From Roseicyclus salinarum (GTDB lineage: Bacteria; Pseudomonadota; Alphaproteobacteria; Rhodobacterales; Rhodobacteraceae), in the NCBI RefSeq assembly GCF_029624655.1, contig NZ_JARRSA010000040.1:1-33279 (forward strand): a stretch of DNA of 33,279 nt. The letters are read 5' to 3'. The translations under genes were made by a program, and so were the position numbers. The notes beneath the pieces are model-generated. The model saw only the letters and a program-made list of their open reading frames with translations, was not told the DNA's origin and did not search any database. This document shows positions 15,156-22,946 of this stretch, one piece after another (position 1 is the first letter of the stretch; every line of letters starts with the position of its first letter).

Positions 15156-15593
15156 TCAGACGGGGGTCGTCTCGTGCCGCATCAGGCGCCAGCCGAAGAT
15201 CCCGATGAGGAAGAAGCTGACGTTTCCGGCGAAGTCGAGGAGCATCCAGGCGGTGAACATTTCCGCCACCCAGACGAACCACGCGTTGAAGATGAAGAAC
15301 GGGATCGAGGCGAGAAGCCCGAAGCCGAGGAACGTGGTTGCCGTGAACCGCGAGAGCAGCATGAGCGAGCCGCAAAGGATCGCTTGCGCGCCGAAACAGC
15401 CCATGAGGAGCGCGGTGGTATCGCTCAGGTGTTGATACTCGGGCTTCAGCGACAGCTCTTCGACCATGTGGGGTGTCAGAAGGCACCAGCCGCCGAGGCC
15501 GAGGAACACCAGAGCCTGAGCGGTTTTCATCACCTTAGCCGTGCGTCGGGTCGAGGAGTTGGCGGTGCCGTCGAGGGTCATTGCATGTGTCAT
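15156..15593 (-). CDS. Unknown four-helix membrane protein
   Basis: A 145-aa protein with four hydrophobic segments (about 28-42, 60-80, 85-105 and 115-137). I do not recognise it by name. Conserved-looking features are LTPHMVEELSLKPEYQHLSDTTALLMGCFGAQA (between helices one and two, given as landmarks 40-72), FFIFNAWFVW and FGWRLMRHE. The size and helix count resemble DoxX-like or DUF4345-like small membrane proteins, but I cannot assign it. Two starts are possible (ATG 15593 or 15581); neither has a strong ribosome-binding site. It lies between a GlxA-type regulator and the NMO operon on the same strand and may belong with either. Confidence 0.7.
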   Translation of the reverse strand: MTHAMTLDGTANSSTRRTAKVMKTAQALVFLGLGGWCLLTPHMVEELSLKPEYQHLSDTTALLMGCFGAQAILCGSLMLLSRFTATTFLGFGLLASIPFFIFNAWFVWVAEMFTAWMLLDFAGNVSFFLIGIFGWRLMRHETTPV

Positions 15594-15721
15594 TGCGGGG
15601 GTTCGCAGTCCTTGCAGATCGAGGCGCCATTCGTGTCGGTGCCGTTTCGTGTCACGGCCTAACTACCTCGAAACGACCCCGGGCCCCTAGGACAAGGACC
15701 CGACAGTTTCTGCCATTGGTG

Positions 15722-16729
15722 TCAGTCTTCCGGCGTCGACCGGCTGCGCAGCGCGCTCGGGGTCTTGCCGAAGGCCTTGACGAGCGCGCGGCGGAGGCTT
15801 TGCTCGTCGCGCAAACCGGACCGTTCGGCCACGCGCACCAGCGGCAGGGCCGTCGTCTCGATCAGCTGCCGCGCGCGTTCGGCCCTCAGCATCTCGACAA
15901 GTTTCGCGGGCGTCGTCCCTGTCCGCTCCACGAAGCGGCGCGCAAAGTTGCGGGGGCTCATGCCCGCCAGATCCGCCAGATCGGCCACCGTGACCTGCAC
16001 GTGCAGGTTCTCGCTCAGCCATTGCAGCATCCCGTCGAACCGGTCGCTCGCCTCCATCTGCATGACGAGTGCTGCCGACAGTCGGCTCTGGCTCGATCCG
16101 CGCCGCATCGGCAGGAGGCCCGCCTTGGCGATGGCGAAGGACATCGCCCGCCCGCAATCCCGCTCCAGCACCTCGAGTGTGAACTCGACCGCAGGCATGG
16201 ATCCCGCCGTGGTCACGATTGGCCCGTCCTCGACCCAGAGCGGGTCAGGATCGAACTCCACCTCCGGAAACTCGGCCCTGAAGACTTGTGCTGCGACCGT
16301 ATGGATCGTCGCGCGCCGCCCCCGCAGCAGACCCAGCCGACCGAGGATCAGGGCGGCAGACCCCACGGCGACGATGCGGCAGCCGCTGGAGGCAACCGTC
16401 GCCATGGCCCGCGCAAATCCCGAATCGGCCGCGAGCCGCTCCTGGTTCTCCGGCGCGGCGCTGCCGATGTAGAGCAGGTCGAGCCGCGCCCCGAGGTCGG
16501 AGAGAGCCTTCTCCACAACGATCTGAAACCCTGACCACGTCGTCACCGGACCTCGCTTCAGCCCGACGACCATCGTCTCGTAGCTGGGGCAGGCGAACCC
16601 TTCCGCCTCCGCAATCACCGGTGCGAGGCGGAACATGTCGATCTCCCAGAGGATGTCGCTTGCCGCCATTCCCTCGTAGACGAGGAACCCGACGCGGCGG
16701 ATCGGCTGTATCTGACCGCTCCTTGACAC
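15722..16729 (-). CDS. GlxA-type AraC-family transcriptional regulator
   Basis: A 335-aa regulator. Residues about 12-190 form a DJ-1/PfpI-like amidase-fold domain (VGFLVYEGMAASDILWEIDMF; CRIVAVGSAALILGRLGLL). This is followed by an AraC double HTH from about 235 to 330 (VTVADLADLAGMSPRNFARRFVERTG, then a second HTH ending with RALVKAFGKTPSALR). In GlxA-like proteins the cysteine of the DJ-1 nucleophile position is often absent; here AVGSAAL has Ser, so catalysis is unlikely and ligand sensing more plausible. It begins with GTG at 16729. It is divergent from the cupin-GNAT operon and upstream of the NMO operon, so it could control either side. Confidence 0.9.
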   Translation of the reverse strand: MSRSGQIQPIRRVGFLVYEGMAASDILWEIDMFRLAPVIAEAEGFACPSYETMVVGLKRGPVTTWSGFQIVVEKALSDLGARLDLLYIGSAAPENQERLAADSGFARAMATVASSGCRIVAVGSAALILGRLGLLRGRRATIHTVAAQVFRAEFPEVEFDPDPLWVEDGPIVTTAGSMPAVEFTLEVLERDCGRAMSFAIAKAGLLPMRRGSSQSRLSAALVMQMEASDRFDGMLQWLSENLHVQVTVADLADLAGMSPRNFARRFVERTGTTPAKLVEMLRAERARQLIETTALPLVRVAERSGLRDEQSLRRALVKAFGKTPSALRSRSTPED

Positions 16730-16772
16730 GGTGCGACGATCTCTCTCTGCGTTGCAGATGCTCCCGATTGGG

Positions 16773-16788
16773 GATTTCCAGAGAAATC
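16773..16788. promoter_or_regulatory. Perfect dyad in the GlxA/cupin-GNAT intergenic region
   Basis: GATTTC-CAGA-GAAATC is a perfect 6-bp inverted repeat within the 237-bp divergent region, 44 nt upstream of the regulator's GTG start. It is a candidate binding site for the AraC-type protein or another factor. No other gene or RNA is recognised in 16730-16966. Confidence 0.4.
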
Positions 16789-16966
16789 ATCGCGCAGGGC
16801 CGCAAGCCAGTCCATCCCTTGCGTCCGTCTTGGCAGGATTTGATGCCAACGAGTCATTGGAAGCAGCGCTTGCCCATGTGCAGTGTCGGCCTCGGATCGA
16901 AGACGCGTCTTCTAAGTCGGTCTGATTCACTTGCCGACGCGTTTCAAACAAGAGAGCCACCTCCCG

Positions 16967-17800
16967 ATGCTTTTGCCGACTTCGTCCCGCGCCGATCCCG
17001 CAACCCATTACACGTGGGGAGACGGCTGCGATGGCTGGCGGCTGCTCGAGACGCCGGGTCTGAGGATCCGGGAAGAGCGGATGCCGCCCGGAAATTCGGA
17101 ACGTCCGCACCGGCATCTGTCGGGTCAGCAGGCGTTCTACGTGCTTTCGGGCGTCTTGCTCATCCGTCTGGCGGACGACACGCGCCGGCTTGGTCCGGGT
17201 GATCTCCTCGGCATTCCCGCCGGCGTTGCCCACGAGGTCCGGAACGAGAGTGGCGAGCCCACCCGGTTTCTCGTCATCACCGCGCCGGCGGTCGAAGGGG
17301 ATCGCGAAGAGATCGGATCGCTTGCCGGGAACGCCAGCGCCAGCGCCGGGCCGGTCCTGATCCGCCCGGCCACGACGTCCGATCGCGGCGCCCTGCACGC
17401 GCTCTTCACCGACTCGTGGCTCACCTTCTGGGCCCCGCATCTGCCGCCGGAGGCCGAGGTGCGGTTTCGGGCCGAGGATCCCGTCGCGCGGTTTCTCGAC
17501 GCGTCACTCGACCGTATCGAGGTGGCCGAACTGGGCCCTGATGTGGTCGGCGCGATCCGCGTCGAGGACGACTGTCTCGAAGATCTTCATGTGGCGCGCG
17601 AGTTTCAGGGGCGTGGGATCGGGCTGCGCCTGCTGCGTCAAGCCGAAGCGCTCGGCTCTCGGCACCTTGAGGTGCGCGCCTTCAACGAGCGCGCGATCCG
17701 CTTTTACGAACGCGCAGGCTGGATGCGGCGGCGGACCTATCCTACGACGGAGATGGGATTCCCCACCTTGTCGCATGAATATGTCGCTCCGCTGAAATGA
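16967..17800 (+). CDS. Cupin-GNAT fusion protein
   Basis: A 277-aa two-domain protein. Residues about 20-110 form a cupin: ERPHRHLSGQQAFYVLSG supplies His48 and His50 with Gln54/Gln55, and IPAGVAHEV supplies His89, so a metal site is plausible with Gln in place of the usual Glu. Residues about 130-275 form a GNAT acetyltransferase: VLIRPATTSDRGALHALF, then LHVAREFQGRGIGLRLLRQAE (motif A, 214-219), and NERAIRFYERAGW. A short Ala/Ser/Gly-rich linker (about 118-129) joins them. ATG 16967 is taken, with AGAGAG upstream; an earlier TTG is less likely. The stop overlaps the next gene's ATG by 4 nt (ATGA). The cupin may sense or bind the acetylation substrate (inference). Confidence 0.9.
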   Translation: MLLPTSSRADPATHYTWGDGCDGWRLLETPGLRIREERMPPGNSERPHRHLSGQQAFYVLSGVLLIRLADDTRRLGPGDLLGIPAGVAHEVRNESGEPTRFLVITAPAVEGDREEIGSLAGNASASAGPVLIRPATTSDRGALHALFTDSWLTFWAPHLPPEAEVRFRAEDPVARFLDASLDRIEVAELGPDVVGAIRVEDDCLEDLHVAREFQGRGIGLRLLRQAEALGSRHLEVRAFNERAIRFYERAGWMRRRTYPTTEMGFPTLSHEYVAPLK

Positions 17801-18702
17801 GACCGCGCCCCGCCGCCCGCCTGCTGGTCGTCGATCCGGATGACCGGGTCTTGCTCCTGCAGTTCAATCACCGCGACGGCCCCTTGGCCGGGCAGGTCTA
17901 TTGGGCCACGCCGGGCGGTGCGCTCGAGCCGGGCGAAAGCTGGAAGGATGCCGCCCTGCGCGAACTCGCGGAGGAAACCGGGCTCGCCGCCACGGACCCC
18001 GGCGCGCCTGTCCATGCGCGCGACTTTCCCCTGCAGATGCCGGACGGCTCATGGGTCGAGGCGCAGGAGAGGTTCTTCCTCATCCGCACCGACAGGACCG
18101 ACCTGAGCCTGTCGGGCCGGACCGTGCATGAGCGCGAGGTACTTGACCGCCACAAGTGGTGGCGCCTGAACGACCTGGACGGGACCACCGACACCGTCCA
18201 TCCGGGGAACATCCCCGGCATCCTCCGGCCACATCTGCTCGGGCACCTCGGGTTGCGGCTAAGGCCCTACGAGGCTGACCGGGATCTCGAGGGGTGCATG
18301 AGCCTGTGGCGCGCGGCCTCCGAGGCCGGGCATCCGTTCCTCGACGCCGCGACGCTGAATGCGGATGCGGCGGTCATCCGTGACACCTACATGCCGGCCG
18401 CCGAAATCACCGTCGCGGAGCGGGATGGCGCGGTGATCGGCTTCATCGCACTTCTGGGCGACCTGGTGGGCGGGCTCTTCGTCGATCCTGCCGCACATCG
18501 CTCCGGGGCGGGCCGCGCCCTGATCGGGGAGGCCCTTCGGCACAAGGGGCGGCTGGCGGTCGAGGTCTACGAGGCCAATGCGGGCGCGCGCGCCTTCTAC
18601 GCCGCCTGCGGCTTCGCCGAGACGGGGCGGCGCGACACCGACGACCACGGACGCGCGCTGCCGCTGATCCGCATGACGGCGACGGACGGAGACCGGACAT
18701 GA
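17797..18702 (+). CDS. Nudix-GNAT fusion protein
   Basis: A 301-aa two-domain protein. The N-terminal Nudix hydrolase domain has an exact Nudix box (Gx5Ex7REUxEExGU) at residues 41-63: Gly41, Glu47, Arg55-Glu56, Glu59-Glu60 and Gly62 are all present, so Mg-dependent pyrophosphohydrolase activity is expected. From about 152 the protein is a GNAT domain (LRLRPYEADRDLEGCMSLW), with GLFVDPAAHRSGAGRALIGEAL as motif A and EANAGARAFYAACGF after it. This is the second consecutive GNAT fusion in one operon, coupled by 4-nt ATGA overlaps on both sides. The two activities may act on the same nucleotide-linked metabolite (inference). The substrates cannot be read from the sequence. Confidence 0.92.
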   Translation: MRPRPAARLLVVDPDDRVLLLQFNHRDGPLAGQVYWATPGGALEPGESWKDAALRELAEETGLAATDPGAPVHARDFPLQMPDGSWVEAQERFFLIRTDRTDLSLSGRTVHEREVLDRHKWWRLNDLDGTTDTVHPGNIPGILRPHLLGHLGLRLRPYEADRDLEGCMSLWRAASEAGHPFLDAATLNADAAVIRDTYMPAAEITVAERDGAVIGFIALLGDLVGGLFVDPAAHRSGAGRALIGEALRHKGRLAVEVYEANAGARAFYAACGFAETGRRDTDDHGRALPLIRMTATDGDRT

Positions 18703-19295
18703 CCGCACTGACAGCCCTCGATGGGGCCGACTGGTTGAACCCGCCGCCCGCCTGGAACCGGGCAGCCGAGGCCCTGACCTTGGAAACCGGCGAGCGCACG
18801 GATTTCTGGCGCGATACGCTCTACGGCTTTCGTCGCGACAGCGGCCATGCGCTGCTGGTGCCGGTCGAGGGCGACTTCACGGCCCATGTCGGCTTCGACG
18901 GTGACTACCAGGCGCTTTACGATCAGGCTGGGGTGATGCTGCGCCGGGACGAGGCGCACTGGATCAAGGCGGGGATCGAACTGTCCGACGGGGTGGCGAA
19001 CCTTTCGGTCGTGGTGACGCGGGGGGCTTCGGACTGGTCCACGGTGGCGCTGGGACCTGCGCCCGGGCCGCAACGCCTGCGCCTGACGCGGACAGGCGGC
19101 GCCGTCGTGATCCAGGCGCGCAATGCCGCGAACCGCTGGCAACTCCTACGGGTGGCGCCCTTTTCCGAGGGGCCGGCGCATGTCGGGCCCATGGCGTGTT
19201 CGCCCGAGCGTGCGGGGTTCAGAGCGCGCTTCAGCGAGTTCACCCTCGGCCCCGCCGTCGCCTCGGCGCTTCACGACTACACCCCGGCCTACTAG
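18699..19295 (+). CDS. DUF1349 family protein, concanavalin A-like fold
   Basis: A 198-aa soluble protein. It shows the DUF1349 landmarks FWRDTLYGFRRDSGHALL near residue 30, VGFDGDYQALYDQAGVMLR in the middle, HWIKAGIELSDGVANLSVVVTRGASDWS, and a C-terminal FRARFSEFTLGPA. The family has a jelly-roll fold and its yeast relative is named as a regulator of enolase; its biochemical function in bacteria is unknown. No signal peptide is visible. The ATG at 18699 overlaps the Nudix-GNAT stop (ATGA), so it is the third coupled gene. It converges on the acyltransferase gene with a 12-nt gap and no clear terminator. Confidence 0.88.
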   Translation: MTALTALDGADWLNPPPAWNRAAEALTLETGERTDFWRDTLYGFRRDSGHALLVPVEGDFTAHVGFDGDYQALYDQAGVMLRRDEAHWIKAGIELSDGVANLSVVVTRGASDWSTVALGPAPGPQRLRLTRTGGAVVIQARNAANRWQLLRVAPFSEGPAHVGPMACSPERAGFRARFSEFTLGPAVASALHDYTPAY

Positions 19296-19307
19296 GGGCC
19301 CTCGCCG

Positions 19308-20408
19308 TCAGACCACCCGCCGCACCAGCGCGGACCTGCGCGATAGCGCCGTCAGTCCGAAGGCCGCGAGGGCCGTAGCGACCACGGACACCGGCAAGGC
19401 CACGCCATGCGGCACGCCCGTGCCATCGAGCGCGCGGCTAGCAGCCACCAGGATCGGCGCGTGCAGGATGAAGGCGCCGTAGCTGTTCGCCGCGGCCCGG
19501 GTCCAGAACACCTTGACGCGATCGCCGCTGCGCTGGGTCCAGTGGACGAGCGCGGCGATGGTGCCAAGGGCGACCAGCGGCTCCCAGAAGGCATAGGAGA
19601 TAGCGGCCAGCGAAAAGCCCGTTTCGAAGCGGGGGGCATCGGTCGACAGCAGCACGGCCGGCAGAACGGGGAGCGTCGCCAGACCCACGGCCATGGAGCG
19701 CCACAGGCTGCGCGCCGGTAGACGGTCGAGCCAGCCGTTCCGACCCGCCTGCACGCCGACCACGAAGAGAACGACGTAGGATGCGAAATAGCCAAGCTGG
19801 AAGCCCGCGACCGTCGCGCCGACCGGCACGACCTGCCGGATTGCGAGGGCGGCGAGGCCAGTGAGGAGCGCGAGGCCAAACCAATTAACGAAGGGCGGCA
19901 CGGGCCGGGTTTCGCCAACGTGTCCAGGCCAAACGGTGAGGACGATCGAGAAGACCAGCAGGGCCGCCGGAAACCAGAGTGGGCCAAGGATGAAGCTGGC
20001 CTGCAGGATACGTCGGCCCGTCTCCGCGAGGATGTCGCCAGGAGGGGCGCTGGCCAGCGCGGCGGTCAGTGGTCCGAGCACGAAGCCGAACATAAGGACC
20101 GGCAGCCCGAGCCGAAGGACGCGCTCGGACAGGAAGGCGGCCGCACCCTTCCGGTCCAGCGATCTCGGCGCGAGCGCGCCCGAGAGCATGAAGAACAGCC
20201 CCATGAAAAAGGCCTGGTTCACGGCAGCGAGGAAGGTGAGCGGTATGCTCGTCGCCTCGGTAGCCTTGAAGAGCCAGCTGCCGCTCGCACCGTAGGTGAT
20301 GGCGGCGTGGTGCAGGATCACCAGCAGGATGAGGCCCGCGCGCAGCCGGTCGATCCAGACGGCGCGGGTGAGGGACGGGGCGGGTCGGATTGCGGTGATG
20401 GTGGTCAT
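19308..20408 (-). CDS. Membrane acyltransferase (acyltransferase 3 family)
   Basis: A 366-aa protein with about ten transmembrane segments. The N-terminal signature is WIDRLRAGLILLVILHHAAITYG, in which the R and the HH are the conserved elements of the acyltransferase 3 family. FFMLSGALAPRSLDRKG and an internal WFPAALLVFS are also typical. Family members transfer acyl groups, often acetyl or succinyl, onto surface glycans or glucans. It starts at ATG 20408 and is separated by 96 nt from the MocR gene upstream on the same strand. No glycan-synthesis genes are nearby, so the acceptor is unknown. Confidence 0.9.
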   Translation of the reverse strand: MTTITAIRPAPSLTRAVWIDRLRAGLILLVILHHAAITYGASGSWLFKATEATSIPLTFLAAVNQAFFMGLFFMLSGALAPRSLDRKGAAAFLSERVLRLGLPVLMFGFVLGPLTAALASAPPGDILAETGRRILQASFILGPLWFPAALLVFSIVLTVWPGHVGETRPVPPFVNWFGLALLTGLAALAIRQVVPVGATVAGFQLGYFASYVVLFVVGVQAGRNGWLDRLPARSLWRSMAVGLATLPVLPAVLLSTDAPRFETGFSLAAISYAFWEPLVALGTIAALVHWTQRSGDRVKVFWTRAAANSYGAFILHAPILVAASRALDGTGVPHGVALPVSVVATALAAFGLTALSRRSALVRRVV

Positions 20409-20504
20409 GGTCGCGCCTTGCTAAAGAGCTGGCGCCACCCATGCAGAGGAAGTGCGCCCCCGCACAGCACCAGTCGTCATCGATTGATGGGAGCCGGTTC
20501 GGGT

Positions 20505-21941
20505 TTATCCTCCGTCGCCCCTGTCCAGAAGCCGGAGCAGCGTCTCGGCGAAGCGACGGGCATCGCGGGCGTTTGCGGTGCCGAACCCGATGACAAGCCC
20601 CTGCACGGGAGCATCGAGGAAATAGTCGGACAACGAAGACACGGCAAAGCCGGCGTCGTTCAGCGATGCGCGCAGCGGGCCGTCATCCGCCACCTCCGGC
20701 AAGCGGGCCGTCAGCTGTAGGCCGCCATCGGGAGCGGAAAGCTGGACGCGGTCCCCGAGCGCCTCGGTCAGCGCCGACGTGACGAGCCGCAGGCGCTCGC
20801 GATAGGCCGAGGAGATCGCCGCGACATGCGCGCGGTAGGCTCCCTGCGCCATGAACTCCGCCAGAGCCGCCTGTGCGTGGACATTGGCCGCGAGGCCCAG
20901 CCTGCGCTGCACCGCCTGAACGGCGTCGGCGCTGCCCTTGGGCGCCACCAGCCAGCCGATGCGCAGACCCGGCAGCAGGCTCTTGGCGGCGCTGCCCAGA
21001 TAGACGACATGACCGGCGTCGGGCAGCGCCGCCAGCGCGGCGATGCCTCTGCCTTCCCAGACGAATTCGCTGTCGTAGTCGTCTTCGACGATCATCGCAC
21101 CAGTTGCGCGGGCGGCCTCGACAAGGGCAAGGCGGCGCGGCATCGGCAGGCGCACGCCTGTGGGATACTGCGTCGAGGGCGTGAGATAAATCAGCCGAAC
21201 AGCGTTCAGGTCGGCTGCTGCGGGATCGGCACCCTGCGCGTCCACCGGTAGCGCGCGGCAGGTCAGCCCGGCCGCCTCGAACGTCGCGCGCGCGCTGACA
21301 TAGCCGGGGGTCTCGACAAGCGCGATCTCGCCCGGATCCGCGAACGTGGCTGCGGCGATCATGAGGCTCGCCTGCGTTCCGGGCGTCACGACGATATCCT
21401 CGGGCGAGCAGATCAGACCGCGATGGCGGTGCAACTGGTCGGCCAGGACCTGGCGAAGTTCAGGAAGGCCCTCGAAATGGGCGTAGCCCTCGGCCCCGTC
21501 CTGGCGGTGCCGCGCGGCGCGGCGCAGGACCCGGCCCCAGGCGTCGGCGGGAAACAGCGCCGGATCGGGCGAGCCGGGGGCAAGCCGGCCTTCGGACAAT
21601 CCCCGGCGAAGGGTCGTGCCTGCGGCCCGCGCGCGATCCGACAGGCGGACGGACGCTGTAGAACCGGACGCCCGTCCGAGATCCAGTGCCGCCACGCGCG
21701 GCAGCGTCCCGGGCCGGACCTCGATCACCCCCTCGGCGGCCAGAAGCTCGTAGGCCGCATTCACCGTGTTGCGCCCGACGCCGAGAAGGGCGGCGGAGGC
21801 GCGCGAGGACGGCAGGGCCTCACCAACCGCAAGCCGCCCCTCCAGAACCGCCGTCCGAATGCCGCGATAGAGCTGGGCGACCAATGTCTCGGACGCCGAA
21901 GGGTCGAGTGTCACAAGACTCGCAAAGACCTCTGGTTCCAT
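20505..21941 (-). CDS. MocR-family (GntR-aminotransferase) regulator
   Basis: A 478-aa fusion of a GntR winged HTH and a fold-type I aminotransferase domain. The wHTH (about 15-85) contains LVAQLYRGIRTAVLEGRLAVGEALPSSRASA in outline and GRNTVNAAYELLAAEGVI. The aminotransferase part has VTPGTQASLM, IYLTPSTQYPTG, IVEDDYDSEF and the PLP-binding Lys320 in YLGSAAKSLLPGLRIG. Such proteins use PLP as effector or cofactor for regulation. ATG 21941 is chosen because GGAAGG is 6 nt upstream, over the ATG at 21968. It is divergent from a pyridoxamine-phosphate-oxidase-like gene, a common arrangement for MocR regulators of vitamin B6 or related metabolism. Confidence 0.93.
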   Translation of the reverse strand: MEPEVFASLVTLDPSASETLVAQLYRGIRTAVLEGRLAVGEALPSSRASAALLGVGRNTVNAAYELLAAEGVIEVRPGTLPRVAALDLGRASGSTASVRLSDRARAAGTTLRRGLSEGRLAPGSPDPALFPADAWGRVLRRAARHRQDGAEGYAHFEGLPELRQVLADQLHRHRGLICSPEDIVVTPGTQASLMIAAATFADPGEIALVETPGYVSARATFEAAGLTCRALPVDAQGADPAAADLNAVRLIYLTPSTQYPTGVRLPMPRRLALVEAARATGAMIVEDDYDSEFVWEGRGIAALAALPDAGHVVYLGSAAKSLLPGLRIGWLVAPKGSADAVQAVQRRLGLAANVHAQAALAEFMAQGAYRAHVAAISSAYRERLRLVTSALTEALGDRVQLSAPDGGLQLTARLPEVADDGPLRASLNDAGFAVSSLSDYFLDAPVQGLVIGFGTANARDARRFAETLLRLLDRGDGG

Positions 21942-21965
21942 GAAACGCCTTCCGACTGGCTCCTC

Positions 21966-21986
21966 CATGGGGCCAGATCATGGGGC
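21966..21986. promoter_or_regulatory. Direct repeats, candidate MocR binding site
   Basis: CATGGGGC occurs at 21966-21973 and 21979-21986, spaced 13 bp apart, in the 78-bp divergent region. MocR regulators are known to bind direct repeats in such regions, so this is the natural candidate. With a GC-rich background the evidence is modest. Confidence 0.4.
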
Positions 21987-22019
21987 AGAAGGCGCCCACC
22001 CGAAAGAGGAGGATGCGCC

Positions 22020-22670
22020 ATGACCGACCAGCCCCGCTTCAACCGCGCCCGCAACCCCAAGCGCGCGCACTACGACGAGGCGACGGTCCACGCGATCCTC
22101 GATGCCGGGATGGTCGGGCACGTCGGCTTCGTCGCCGAGGGGCGGCCGATGGTGATGCCGATGGCCTATGCCCGTGGCCCGGGATTCCTCTGGCTGCACG
22201 GCGCGTCGAAGGCGCGAATCGTGAAGCTGGCCGACGGGGCACCCCTGTCGATGACCGTGACGCTGCTCGACGGGATCGTGGCCGCGCGGTCGGGGTTCCA
22301 CCATTCGGTGAACTACCGCTCGGCAGTGGTGCACGGGACCGGCCGCGCGGTGACGGACCCCGAAGAGCTGGACAGCGCCCTTCAGGCCATCACCGAGCAT
22401 CTGCTTCCCGGCCGCTATGCCGAGATCCGCCCGATGACCGCTCAGGAGCGCAAGGCCACCGGCGTCGTCGCCCTGACGATCGAAGCGGCAAGCGCCAAGG
22501 TCCGCGGCGGCCCGCCCGTCGATGACGAGGGCGACCATGCGCTCGGCCTCTGGGGCGGTGTCGTACCGGTGGTCACGGCGCTCGGCCGGGGCCTTCCCGA
22601 CGCGCACACGCCGGAAACGCTGCCCGAGCCGCCCTCGATCGCCCGCGCCCGCGCGCGGTTCGCCCTTTGA
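22020..22670 (+). CDS. Pyridoxamine 5'-phosphate oxidase-like flavoprotein
   Basis: A 216-aa split-barrel flavin-binding protein of the Pyridox_ox_2 type. The sequence runs RAHYDEATVHAILDAGMVGHVGFVAEGRPMVMPMAYARG... with HHSVNYRSAVVHGTGRAV, the usual FMN-binding strands. A strong ribosome-binding site (AAGAGGAGG) precedes ATG 22020. These proteins bind FMN or related cofactors; true PNPOx activity is not guaranteed because they lack the PLP-binding C-terminus of PdxH. It is divergent from a MocR regulator, which likely controls it. A DUF1127-like gene follows after 31 nt. Confidence 0.9.
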   Translation: MTDQPRFNRARNPKRAHYDEATVHAILDAGMVGHVGFVAEGRPMVMPMAYARGPGFLWLHGASKARIVKLADGAPLSMTVTLLDGIVAARSGFHHSVNYRSAVVHGTGRAVTDPEELDSALQAITEHLLPGRYAEIRPMTAQERKATGVVALTIEAASAKVRGGPPVDDEGDHALGLWGGVVPVVTALGRGLPDAHTPETLPEPPSIARARARFAL

Positions 22671-22701
22671 CCGCATGATAAACCTTAGAGGAACCGAACC
22701 C

Positions 22702-22914
22702 ATGACCTTCGCCGATACGACCTTCGCGACCCCTCGCTTCATCTTGCCCCTGAGGGACACCCTCTCGAGCCTCTGCAACCGTCACCACACGGCGTCCGCC
22801 ATCGCTCATCTCGATGACCGGCTGCGCGTCGATGTCGGTCTGCCCCCGCGCGGCGAGCGCACGCTCCTGCCGCACGAAGCCGCGGCGCGCGCCGCCATGA
22901 TGGCGTGGCGATAG
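22702..22914 (+). CDS. DUF1127-like small protein
   Basis: A 70-aa protein. The middle HTASAIAHLDDRLRVDVGLPPRG resembles the DUF1127 core (AlarLdDrlLrDIGLtr), with L.DRL.VDVGL preserved. ATG 22702 has AGAGGAA upstream. It is 31 nt after the PNPOx-like gene and 32 nt before the likely start of the serine hydrolase. Its role is unknown. It is the second DUF1127-type protein in the window; the other is at 13688-13927. Confidence 0.65.
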   Translation: MTFADTTFATPRFILPLRDTLSSLCNRHHTASAIAHLDDRLRVDVGLPPRGERTLLPHEAAARAAMMAWR

Positions 22915-22946
22915 GCCGAAAAGAGCGTTACCGGAGCACCATCACC

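Noticed and set aside
15670-15712. GGGTCC/GGGCCC hairpin downstream of the GlxA gene.
   Set aside because: The stem is short with a G-U pair and no T-run follows; it is too weak to list as a terminator.
21665-21677. Third copy of the TetR operator core (CGGACGCCCGTCC).
   Set aside because: It lies inside the MocR coding sequence, lacks the extended arms, and such GC-rich matches are expected by chance here.
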